This document shows, piece by piece, positions 25,998 to 33,899 of a stretch of DNA of 44,848 nucleotides. The notes below the pieces were generated by a model. That model had not been told where the DNA came from and searched no databases. It worked only from the letters and a program-made list of their open reading frames with translations. The DNA is from Bacteroidales bacterium (GTDB lineage Bacteria; Bacteroidota; Bacteroidia; Bacteroidales; PUMT01). Numbering within the stretch: position 1 is the first letter of the stretch; each line of letters starts with the position of its first letter. The stretch spans positions 1 to 44,848 of the forward strand of contig SLKJ01000073.1 in assembly GCA_007134675.1 (NCBI GenBank), written 5' to 3'. The position numbers and the translations under genes were made by a program.

Positions 25998-27758
25998 CTA
26001 AAATCTGACATACGCTTTAATTGTAGCACATGTTTTTCCTTCGGAGTCCCCGTGAGGACGTATTGTATATTTCCCTATGCGAGCAGGAATAACGAACACT
26101 TCAGCATAATGGACAACAAAAGGCTCAAATATATTTTCCGGACTCTCAACAACGATCTCATCGCCTTCCACAAGGCATATCACATTGACCCCTCCATCTG
26201 TGAAATGTTCGGTCTTTTTTGAAAACCAGTGACGCCGGGTTTCTATGAATTCGCGTTCGTGCAGACCCGTGCGCTCTTCTACCCAACCGTCACCTTCAGC
26301 CACTTTTTCAATACGGTTTACAAGATTCTTCCCGGTCCACCCCGTTGTCCTGTTCCATTGAATAACATTTTTTCCATGCTCAATGTTGATAGGGCGGGGT
26401 TTGCCATCGAGACCAAGACGCCCCCAGTCCCACAACTTGAATGTGAAGATATAGGGAGTAGCGCTGATTTCAAGGACCATGCTATTCTTACCTGAGCAAT
26501 GGACTGTCCCGGCTGGAATTAGCAGATGGTCATGTTTTTTTACCGGCCATGTCTGTACATGTTTATCAGCATCGAAAAATGTTTCGCCATCCTGTGCTTC
26601 TTCCATCTCTTTAATCATTTTGGCGGGATCGACTCCTTCTTTTAAACCAAGGTAGACAACTGCATCTTCTTGCGCGTCCATTAAATAATAACTTTCATCC
26701 TGCGTATAGTGCATGCCGAATTTTTGCTGTATGTATTCCGTAAGAGGATGAACCTGCAGACTGAGGTTCCCGCCTTCCATTGTATCGAGATAATCGAATC
26801 TTATGGGAAACTCATCGCCAAAACGTGCATGAACCGGTTCGCCAAGGAGCTCGACCGGGTGGCGGAACACCAGGTTGATCGATGGAATTTCTATGATCTC
26901 ATCGCCAATCTTTAATAGCAGACTGTTTTCTTCAGGTACACAATTAAAACACCAGGCATAATTCTGAGGTTCCGGATCCAGATTGCATACCTTTTTCATC
27001 CACTGGCCTCCCCAGGGACCGGGATCAAAAAAGGGAACGACGCTGAATGGCCTCCTGATTGCAATCTCCAATCCTTCGAGCACAGCCTTCCCTTCCACAA
27101 GCTTGGGACAAACGGCACGGTTGGTATCCAGAAGATAATCCCATCTTACAAAAAGCTTTTTTTTCAGTCTGTCGCAAACTCGCCAGTCCACAAAAAAGCC
27201 CTGCTTGTATAGAAGCATCCAATCAGGTGTTTCCCGGTTTTTTAGTCCGAGACTATCAACAAGGTGTTGTCGCATACGCGACTGGATTTCCCATCGGGCA
27301 AGATCGGCATATACCAGCAGATCGGATTCAGGCAAAACATGAGCAGCTCCGGTTCCATAGATCACAATGGTCCCGTCCATTGAAGCAATTCCGGCTTGAA
27401 GTTCCTTTACCTTTGCCCGATCAAAAAAATCATCTATTTCCAACCGGGTCAGGTAGCCAAAAATCCGGTCATCAGTTACATCCGGGTATACAAGTTTTTC
27501 TATCTCCTCTCTGGAGAACATCAATTCCTCCGCATGTATAAAGTGGTTGCATTGCAATCCGCTTTTGAGGTGGTACATTACCTCCTCGTGAATCACTCCC
27601 TGGTATGTTTCCACAACCACCAGTTTCTTTTTTTTGTCCAATGCAGATATCACTCTGTTTAATTCGGATATAACCTTATCCCACCCGGTTATTACACGAT
27701 ATGCTTTGTTCTTAACCTCAATATAAGGGGTCTGATTGTATTTCGAAGGTTTATTCAT
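25998..27758 (-). CDS. class I mannose-6-phosphate isomerase with an N-terminal uridine-kinase-like domain
   Basis: A 586-residue protein. The C-terminal half (about 235-586) is a class I phosphomannose isomerase: the zinc motif NLSLQVHP contains Gln335 and His337, followed by YYLMDAQEDAVVYLG, the His of PAGTVHCSG and IFTFKLWDWGRLGLDGKPRP (seen as LWDWGR). The first ~230 residues resemble a P-loop uridine-kinase fold (VVVETYQGVIHEEV, IVIYGTGAAHVLPESDLLVY), but the Walker A Gly-Lys-Thr is missing, so it is unlikely to bind ATP normally. The enzyme would interconvert mannose 6-phosphate and fructose 6-phosphate. It overlaps the ROK gene by ATGA. Confidence 0.85.
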   Translation of the reverse strand: MNKPSKYNQTPYIEVKNKAYRVITGWDKVISELNRVISALDKKKKLVVVETYQGVIHEEVMYHLKSGLQCNHFIHAEELMFSREEIEKLVYPDVTDDRIFGYLTRLEIDDFFDRAKVKELQAGIASMDGTIVIYGTGAAHVLPESDLLVYADLARWEIQSRMRQHLVDSLGLKNRETPDWMLLYKQGFFVDWRVCDRLKKKLFVRWDYLLDTNRAVCPKLVEGKAVLEGLEIAIRRPFSVVPFFDPGPWGGQWMKKVCNLDPEPQNYAWCFNCVPEENSLLLKIGDEIIEIPSINLVFRHPVELLGEPVHARFGDEFPIRFDYLDTMEGGNLSLQVHPLTEYIQQKFGMHYTQDESYYLMDAQEDAVVYLGLKEGVDPAKMIKEMEEAQDGETFFDADKHVQTWPVKKHDHLLIPAGTVHCSGKNSMVLEISATPYIFTFKLWDWGRLGLDGKPRPINIEHGKNVIQWNRTTGWTGKNLVNRIEKVAEGDGWVEERTGLHEREFIETRRHWFSKKTEHFTDGGVNVICLVEGDEIVVESPENIFEPFVVHYAEVFVIPARIGKYTIRPHGDSEGKTCATIKAYVRF

Positions 27759-28699
27759 TTTTTCTCACCGTTACGCACCAAATAATTCGCCCCGTAAAGC
27801 GAGGCGGTGTTTATATTCCTGGCTTCCAGCAGTTTTACATTCCCCCAGGGAGTCCAGGCATAGCGGTTCACACGTTTTTGCAGTTCTGGTAAAATAACCG
27901 GGGCGCTTTGCATAATTCCACCGCTTAAAATAATTATTTCGGGATCAAAAGCATGGATCATTGAGATCAGTCCTGAAGACCAAACAGAAAAACAATGCCC
28001 GAGGATTTCATTTGCCAAAAAATCATTCCGGGCTGCATTTCTGAACAGTACTTCATAATCCAGAATTTTCTCCTTCTTCAGGGAACTGGAATCATAAGCC
28101 ACATTGCTTTTTATCAACTCCGGCAATCGCCAGGTTGCAGCTTCCGATTCCATACAGCCTATATTTCCGCATGTACAGACCGTTCCCCTATGATTGACCG
28201 TAAAATGCCCTCCAAGGTTACCAGCCTGAAAATGTTTGCCTCTCAATAATTTTCCATCAATGAGAACGGCAGTACCTATACCGGTACCCAATGTAATCAT
28301 CACGATATTTTCAAATCCCATGCCAGCTCCATGCTGCCACTCACCCAACAGGGCCATCCGGGCATCGTTCTCAAGGTAAAGCGGTAAATTCCAGGTTTCT
28401 TTTGCCAGGCGTGTTAGATCCATTTCCGGAGCATCGTCGTACTTTTTGTTGGTAGACAGTACACGATTACCCGATGAATCAACCAGTCCCGGAAAAGAAA
28501 AACCGATTCCAAGAACTTCTTTTACTTTAACATTGTGATCTTTAAGCAAAAGGTCAACCATTTTCCTGATCACAGGCCAGGAATTCTTCAGACCTTTACC
28601 TGAAGCTGCCTTTGCTGAAGCAGATTCAACCAACCGGTCGTGATCGAATAAACCCGTTTTTATGATAGTTCCCCCGAGATCAATTGCTACTGTCTTCAT
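27755..28699 (-). CDS. ROK-family sugar kinase
   Basis: A 314-residue cytoplasmic sugar kinase of the ROK family. The phosphate loop is VAIDLGGTIIKTGL, the catalytic Asp is in LENDARMALLGEW, the zinc motif is CTCGNIGCMES, and the adenosine region contains IILSGGIM. ROK kinases phosphorylate glucose, mannose, fructose, N-acetylmannosamine and related sugars at ATP cost. Overlap by four bases with a mannose-6-phosphate isomerase, and two cupin glucose-6-phosphate isomerases nearby, suggest that this kinase makes hexose 6-phosphate for those enzymes. That pathway is inference. Confidence 0.92.
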   Translation of the reverse strand: MKTVAIDLGGTIIKTGLFDHDRLVESASAKAASGKGLKNSWPVIRKMVDLLLKDHNVKVKEVLGIGFSFPGLVDSSGNRVLSTNKKYDDAPEMDLTRLAKETWNLPLYLENDARMALLGEWQHGAGMGFENIVMITLGTGIGTAVLIDGKLLRGKHFQAGNLGGHFTVNHRGTVCTCGNIGCMESEAATWRLPELIKSNVAYDSSSLKKEKILDYEVLFRNAARNDFLANEILGHCFSVWSSGLISMIHAFDPEIIILSGGIMQSAPVILPELQKRVNRYAWTPWGNVKLLEARNINTASLYGANYLVRNGEKK

Positions 28700-28779
28700 T
28701 TCAATATTAATACAGTCTCTATCTCCCTGGTATCCATATTTTTCGGATTATCAGACACCGGGGAGATATTGGAACAGAA

Positions 28780-29370
28780 TTACCCGCGATTTTCCATGCC
28801 TTCACTATACACCAGAGCTGGCACTCCTTCCTTTTCGACTAATCGTGCAGAAAAACCGTTAACAGAAATTTCTTCGTAATTATGGCCGGCATCAGACGGC
28901 CAGCAGGCACCGAAAATCAAGTTTGAACTTCCTGTATTGGCCACCCGGTGGGCCACATGAGCAGGGATATAGTGCAGGCTGCCCGGAAGCATCTCTTCCC
29001 CCCAGGTTCTGCGATCTCTATCCATTAAAATCAATACACCTTTTCCCTTTACTCCCCAGTAATATTCAGACCGGTCAGACAGGTTATGAAAATGGCCTCT
29101 GGTCATAAAATATTCGTCACCTACTTTCCCCGGCATAAGAGTGGTAGCACCGAAAAAGAGTCCGCCAGAGGTTCCCTCCTTAACCGGAAGCCAGGCCTGA
29201 ACAGTGTATGCAGTCTGCTCCGGGTTCATACCGGTAAAGGCTTTCTCATCCCCGAATATCCCGGAAAGGTCCTTAAGTTTTTTGTGCTGATTGAAAATAT
29301 GTGTGCCTTTAAGGCTATAATCATCCAGATTTAATTCAACAGGTGATCGTATTATTTGTATTTGTTCCAT
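28780..29370 (-). CDS. cupin-type glucose-6-phosphate isomerase
   Basis: A 196-residue cupin of the glucose-6-phosphate isomerase family (PF06560). The metal-binding motif is FMTRGHFHNLSDRSEYYWG, and the second motif is PGSLHYIPAHVAHRVANTG. The opening segment with FGDEKAF and TVQAWLPVKEGTSGGLFFG is also typical of archaeal-type PGI cupins. It would interconvert glucose 6-phosphate and fructose 6-phosphate. It starts the run that continues with the ROK kinase, the mannose-6-phosphate isomerase and the second cupin isomerase. The gap to the ROK gene is 80 nt. Confidence 0.88.
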   Translation of the reverse strand: MEQIQIIRSPVELNLDDYSLKGTHIFNQHKKLKDLSGIFGDEKAFTGMNPEQTAYTVQAWLPVKEGTSGGLFFGATTLMPGKVGDEYFMTRGHFHNLSDRSEYYWGVKGKGVLILMDRDRRTWGEEMLPGSLHYIPAHVAHRVANTGSSNLIFGACWPSDAGHNYEEISVNGFSARLVEKEGVPALVYSEGMENRG

Positions 29371-29494
29371 GGTGACTTATAAAATAAATTCCCCAGGCAC
29401 CTTTTTCAGGTTCAATCCGGGGATGTAATTCAAATGGCAGTGCAGTCGTAAAAATAAATAATTTTTTCGCAGGTTGCTTTCAGTCTGACAGGGT

Positions 29495-30430
29495 TTAAGT
29501 GGTCGCCATAAAAGTACTCCTCACAAAATCAATATTAGCCTTTGTATCTTCCTCAAATCTGTTTGGGCGACCGCTGGTTTCAAGAACAAGCCATTTATTG
29601 TAGCCGATGTCCTGAAGTGCATCGGCACATACCTCCATGTCTACCTCTCCCTCATCTCCAAATATAAGTCTTGAGCCAATGTTTTTTATATGTACCTCAC
29701 ACATGCGATGGTTACCTATTTTTCTTATCTCTCCGGGAACATCATAGCCAAAGTTCGTTGAATTGCCAATATCGTAATATATCTGAACCATAGGTGAGCC
29801 GATTTCATCAATTATCTGAAGGTTCTGACTGGCTGAGAGAGAGTTTTCAAGGCCAATAATTACGCCAAGGTCTTCTGCACGGGGAACTATCTGCTTCATT
29901 ACAGCAATAACCCTTTCGATATCTTTTTCTTTCCATTGATATTCAGCAAATTTGCCTTCTGACTTCAAAATATAGTCGCCTGAGTCATCTTTTTTCAAAA
30001 GATCGCCATTACCAAAAAAGGCTGTCAAAATGTTGGATGACCCTAATGCTTTGGCGGCTTCAAGGGCATCTATAACGTAGACGGCGGACTGCGGTTCGGT
30101 AGCAAGAGGAATCTGGTTCAGAATGCCGCCTGCAGCCACAGAACAATAGACAATATTGTGCTGTTTACCAAGTTCCATGTATCGTTTTCTGACCGAACTC
30201 TCCCTTAGCGGAATATTATCGGGAGCAGTGCCGACACTTACCTGTACAGCCTCAAGTCCGACACCTGCAGCACGGGGTATATAAGTGGGATCGGCTGACC
30301 TTCCAAGGTTCCAGTCGCATATACCGATACCTTCAGGTCCCTTTCCACTGAATGCGTACAGAGCTGATGAAGGAACGCTTGCAAGGATAACCCCTCCAAT
30401 ACTCTTTTGTATAAAAGATCTTCTGTCCAT
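29495..30430 (-). CDS. exported sugar-phosphate isomerase/epimerase-like TIM barrel
   Basis: A 311-residue xylose-isomerase-like TIM barrel. The N-terminus MDRRSFIQKSIGGVILASVP is a Tat-type signal, so the protein is exported. The barrel contains metal-ligand candidates Glu in IIGLENSLS, Asp in QIYYDIGNS, His in CEVHIKN and Glu in LVLETSG. Family members isomerise or epimerise sugars or act on inositol, but exported versions in Bacteroidota have no assigned substrate. It has its own promoter at 30531-30562. The next gene on the strand is the cupin isomerase (gap 124 nt). Confidence 0.87.
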   Translation of the reverse strand: MDRRSFIQKSIGGVILASVPSSALYAFSGKGPEGIGICDWNLGRSADPTYIPRAAGVGLEAVQVSVGTAPDNIPLRESSVRKRYMELGKQHNIVYCSVAAGGILNQIPLATEPQSAVYVIDALEAAKALGSSNILTAFFGNGDLLKKDDSGDYILKSEGKFAEYQWKEKDIERVIAVMKQIVPRAEDLGVIIGLENSLSASQNLQIIDEIGSPMVQIYYDIGNSTNFGYDVPGEIRKIGNHRMCEVHIKNIGSRLIFGDEGEVDMEVCADALQDIGYNKWLVLETSGRPNRFEEDTKANIDFVRSTFMATT

Positions 30431-30460
30431 ATCAATTTTTAGTTTAGATTAATTCAAAAA

Positions 30461-30498
30461 CCCACCTCCTCAGTTAAAGCCACCTCTTCCAGGGGTGG
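30461..30498. repeat. hairpin in the 5' leader of the exported TIM-barrel gene
   Basis: CCACCTC (30480-30486) pairs with GGGGTGG (30492-30498) around TTCCA, with one G-U pair on one strand, and a related CCCACCTCCTC lies at 30461-30471. On the minus strand the latter reads GAGGAGGTGGG, which contains a Shine-Dalgarno-like core but is about 30 nt from the start codon. It could be a REP-like element or a leader structure. Confidence 0.4.
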
Positions 30499-30530
30499 AT
30501 AGTCAGATTTTGGCGAATGTTTTATTTAAA

Positions 30531-30562
30531 CAAATATAAATACCAAAACCCAAAATAACAAT
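30531..30562 (-). promoter_or_regulatory. Bacteroidota-type promoter for the exported TIM-barrel gene
   Basis: On the minus strand ATTG (30562-30559) is followed after 20 nt by TATATTTG (30538-30531), matching TTG / TAnnTTTG. The transcript would start near 30524, giving a leader of about 95 nt that contains the hairpin at 30461-30498. This indicates that the TIM-barrel gene is not simply the last gene of the upstream methyltransferase operon. Confidence 0.55.
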
Positions 30563-30649
30563 TATTTCCGGCTTATGCCCTTTTTCCCTGATTATCATGA
30601 ACCTGGATGTAATAAAAATCCCGGAACTCATTTTATCAGCATGCTTTCA

Positions 30650-32167
30650 TTAAATACCGGACCGTTCAGGAAACTCCATGTTAATGGCGAATTGCAGGGC
30701 AAAATTTTCATCTTCGGAGAGATCAAAACTGATCATCCTGCTGCGGATCTCTTCAGTAACCCGGTCAAAATGTACTGATCTGATTGCCAGTATGGCTCCT
30801 GTTCCCGAAGTATTCCCAACAGGTACAACCTTTTGGGATAGCCCTGAAGGTATCAGTCCGATGGCCTCAGCGCTCTCTTTGCGAATGTAATTTCCAAAAC
30901 CGCCCGCCAGGTATAAAGCGTCTATATCGTTAGCTGTCAGTCCGGCACGCATAAGCAGGATATTAATTCCTGTAGCTATTGCACTCTTTGCAAGCTGAAT
31001 TTCCCTGATATCTTTGGGAGAGATATAAATATCTGCGCCGGTAGCAGAAATCCCGGATGCCACCACCACAAAATTTTCCTCTATATAGCCATCAGTCCCT
31101 AAATTTCCCGCCCTGAGCATATATGCAACCACGTCAATCAATCCCGATCCGCAAATCCCTATAGGCCGGGTATCTCCTATAATATTGAGATCTCCGGGCC
31201 CGTGAAAAAAGTTGATGGCCCCCTGCAAAGCTCCAATGCCATGTTCAATATTGGCGCCTTCAAAAGCAGGACCGGCAGCAGTTGCACAGCACCAGATCCG
31301 ATCCTCCGTGACAAGGGCGATCTCCCCGTTCGTGCCAACATCAATAAAAAGATAATTCTTGTGGGCGGGCACAGGAGCCAGTGAAGCAATACCGGCAACA
31401 ATATCGGCTCCAATATAGGCAGAAAGAGAGGGCAGCACTTTTACTTCTCCGCGTGGATTACAATGCAGATTCAGCTCTGATGCCCTCAGTATCTTTTCTT
31501 CTGTGAAAACAGGAGTGAAAGGAACAAATGCGAGGGGCTGAGGGTTTTTTCCAAGAAGAATGTGGAGCATAGTGGTATTGCCGCAAATAGAGATCTTTAC
31601 AATGTCATTCTGCTTAATATCAGGGCTTTCGGTAAAATGAGCCAGTTGCATATTGATTGAATCAATAAGTTCTGATTGAAGCGTATTCAGGCCTTCGGGG
31701 ACAGTAATACAGTAGTTGATACGGGAAATTACGTCAGCCCCGTATTTTGCCTGAGGGTTCAGTACAGTTCTTGTCTCCAGCAGAGAACCAGTTGTAAGCC
31801 GGATAAAATAAAAAGCAAGCGTTGTGGTGCCAATATCAATTGCTACTCCGAAGGGTGAATCTGAAAGGCGGGATGACCGGCCGGGGGACAGCGGAAGCAC
31901 CCTTGAATATTCATACTGGGCAGAAAGTATCTTTGCTTCAGCTGGTTCGGGTAACACTACCTCAACATTCTTATCAATGGTATATAAACAGGATGTCACA
32001 TGACCCTCATCCCGGACGTAAACCTTGCATTTACCGCATTTACCTTTCCCGCCGCACGGAGCATAGATTTCAAATCCGTTTGATCTTACCGCATCTATCA
32101 ATAATGTCCCTTCAGGAACATTTACATCCGATTCTTTACCAGCGCTATGTATTGTCAGTTTAGGCAT
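30650..32167 (-). CDS. corrinoid reductive activator (2Fe-2S ferredoxin + ASKHA ATPase, RACE/RamA-like)
   Basis: A 505-residue protein. An N-terminal ferredoxin domain has Cys38, Cys44, Cys47 and Cys60 (APCGGKGKCGKC then TSC) for one 2Fe-2S cluster. The rest is a DUF4445-type ASKHA ATPase with the phosphate loop GVAIDIGTTT at about 107-116, a second FIDVGTNGEI and a third LYLAGGFG. This arrangement is that of the reductive activators of corrinoid enzymes (RACE) in acetogens, which reduce inactive cob(II)alamin back to cob(I)alamin using ATP. It lies 21 nt after the MetH-activation-like gene at the end of the mta-like operon, so its client is probably the corrinoid protein at 36680. Confidence 0.9.
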   Translation of the reverse strand: MPKLTIHSAGKESDVNVPEGTLLIDAVRSNGFEIYAPCGGKGKCGKCKVYVRDEGHVTSCLYTIDKNVEVVLPEPAEAKILSAQYEYSRVLPLSPGRSSRLSDSPFGVAIDIGTTTLAFYFIRLTTGSLLETRTVLNPQAKYGADVISRINYCITVPEGLNTLQSELIDSINMQLAHFTESPDIKQNDIVKISICGNTTMLHILLGKNPQPLAFVPFTPVFTEEKILRASELNLHCNPRGEVKVLPSLSAYIGADIVAGIASLAPVPAHKNYLFIDVGTNGEIALVTEDRIWCCATAAGPAFEGANIEHGIGALQGAINFFHGPGDLNIIGDTRPIGICGSGLIDVVAYMLRAGNLGTDGYIEENFVVVASGISATGADIYISPKDIREIQLAKSAIATGINILLMRAGLTANDIDALYLAGGFGNYIRKESAEAIGLIPSGLSQKVVPVGNTSGTGAILAIRSVHFDRVTEEIRSRMISFDLSEDENFALQFAINMEFPERSGI

Positions 32168-32188
32168 AATAAAATATAATAATGATTG

Positions 32189-32890
32189 TCAGACAGCATG
32201 TTTAATGTTCCTGTAGATGCAATTGACACTGCTGCAGGCATGACAAATATACTTGTTAAACTTTACCTCTTTGCCAATTCCTATGACACCGCTGACTGAC
32301 TTTATGGGATTCATCAGCGCACTCTCAGATAATCGCACACCACAGAAGCCTTCCGGAAAAAAGCTGAATAACTTATGCTGTTCATCGACATTCCAGTTGC
32401 AGTAACCGGGACTGTACCGGTTGGTTACCCTGAGCCCCTTTGATTCCATCTCATTCCGAAGCTTTTCGTGAAGTATGTCCATGGCCCCCTCAACCAGAAG
32501 TGATCCAACCAAATCGGTAACATACCCCTCAAGCAGATTTCCCTGCCCCATCAACTCTTTCGACCGGCGGCTGACCTCCTCTCCTGCCGTGCAGATGTAC
32601 AATGCAGCCATTTCCGAATTTGAAAGGTTATCTACCACCTGCTTACCGGCTCCGAATTCCACCCCTTCATATGATAACACCCCTTTCGGGGAAAGAATAT
32701 CAATGTTTCCGGAAATCTTAAATCCTCCCTTTATGTTCGGGTAATTTTTGATCTCATCCAGCTCTCTTTGAATTATTCCGCTGTACGGTTCGGGAATATC
32801 ATCCGGATCAATCCCCATCAGTCCGCAAAGTACCGCAGGATCAATATCTATATCGCCAGGTCCCACTTCAGTTATTGATACTTCCATCAT
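32189..32890 (-). CDS. stand-alone MetH-activation-domain-like protein with C-terminal Cys cluster
   Basis: A 233-residue protein resembling the S-adenosylmethionine-binding activation domain of cobalamin-dependent methionine synthase. The signature NRYSPGYCNW (Arg158 to Trp166) matches the RxxxGY motif that binds S-adenosylmethionine. The C-terminus carries Cys216, Cys219 and Cys224 (ICHACSSVNCIYR), with Cys183 not far upstream, so a metal or iron-sulfur site is possible. The usual catalytic domains of methionine synthase are absent. It could reactivate the corrinoid protein by reductive methylation or serve as an accessory for the RACE protein. It lies 26 nt after the CobW-like gene. Confidence 0.78.
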   Translation of the reverse strand: MMEVSITEVGPGDIDIDPAVLCGLMGIDPDDIPEPYSGIIQRELDEIKNYPNIKGGFKISGNIDILSPKGVLSYEGVEFGAGKQVVDNLSNSEMAALYICTAGEEVSRRSKELMGQGNLLEGYVTDLVGSLLVEGAMDILHEKLRNEMESKGLRVTNRYSPGYCNWNVDEQHKLFSFFPEGFCGVRLSESALMNPIKSVSGVIGIGKEVKFNKYICHACSSVNCIYRNIKHAV

Positions 32891-32916
32891 CTTATGTTTT
32901 TATTAAACATACATTA

Positions 32917-33879
32917 TTAGGAGTGTTTACGTAATAAATCCCTCAGGTAACGGGGAGTCAGTTCCCGTCCAAATGCAATGAGCTCTGTGGGACCCTCATA
33001 ACCAGCCAGCTGGTTAATTTCACAATGCTCATATACAGTCTGTACAGACATTACATCTCCATTTTTCATATTGACAAAACCTTTAATCCTTGGCGATATC
33101 TCCTGCAGCTCCCCGATCAATGATCTCAGTCCGCGAGGTGTTAACTTTTCATGCGCCCTGAGAACACACGCATTGATGTCCGGCCGTCCCCCCGGTTTAC
33201 TACCGGTAAATGCAGCTGCGACTTTCTGCCCGGTTCCGGATAAAGATGATTTGTTTTCGGGAATTATTCCCGGGAAAATTAACCTTTTCAGATCTGTTTT
33301 GCAATAATCTGTCTCAATTATCTCAGCTAAAGGGTTCATAGCCCTGATCTGATCGTGAAGCAAAGCCATGCTGCCGTCAAAAATATCTGATTTGTTGATC
33401 AGTACCGCGTCAGCGATCATTATCTGGTGCCTGAACCGGGGAAGGGTCTTTCGACCCTTTTCAAAATTGGGTGCATCTACAATGGTTATGACATTTTCAA
33501 GACCTACCCTGCCATTAAGGCCATCCCCGCCCAGAAGTTCAATAATATTTACCGGATCGGAAAGTCCGCTTGCCTCTAGGAATATCATCTCCGGCTTGTA
33601 CTCCTCAATTATATCCTGAACCGATTCAACAAAATTAGCCATCAGGCAAACGCAGAAAACCGAGCCGTTATTTATCTCCACCAGCCTGAAACCGGCACCT
33701 GTCATTTTCAATTCTACACCATCAATGCCTGATGGAGCAAACTCATTCTGTATAACGGCAATACGTTTCTTCCCTGAATACCCGATAAGGATATTTTTCA
33801 GCAAGGTTGTCTTTCCACTTCCCAGGAAACCCGTAACCAGATAAAAAGGAATAATGCTCCCCCTCGCTTCACTAATCAT
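32917..33879 (-). CDS. CobW/COG0523-family metal-chaperone GTPase
   Basis: A 320-residue G3E-family GTPase. Walker A is GFLGSGKTT (residues 17-25), the guanine-recognition motif is INKSD, and a C-terminal CobW-type domain follows near residue 225. The metal-binding motif that is usually CxCC is here CVCL (Cys76, Cys78), so the third Cys is replaced by Leu. Members deliver zinc, cobalt or other metals to client enzymes. In this operon the plausible clients are the zinc methyltransferase MtaB, the MtaA-like protein, or the corrinoid. It starts 20 nt after the MtaA-like gene and ends 26 nt before the MetH-activation-like gene. Confidence 0.87.
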   Translation of the reverse strand: MISEARGSIIPFYLVTGFLGSGKTTLLKNILIGYSGKKRIAVIQNEFAPSGIDGVELKMTGAGFRLVEINNGSVFCVCLMANFVESVQDIIEEYKPEMIFLEASGLSDPVNIIELLGGDGLNGRVGLENVITIVDAPNFEKGRKTLPRFRHQIMIADAVLINKSDIFDGSMALLHDQIRAMNPLAEIIETDYCKTDLKRLIFPGIIPENKSSLSGTGQKVAAAFTGSKPGGRPDINACVLRAHEKLTPRGLRSLIGELQEISPRIKGFVNMKNGDVMSVQTVYEHCEINQLAGYEGPTELIAFGRELTPRYLRDLLRKHS

Positions 33880-33899
33880 AACTGTTGCCTCTCAAATCA

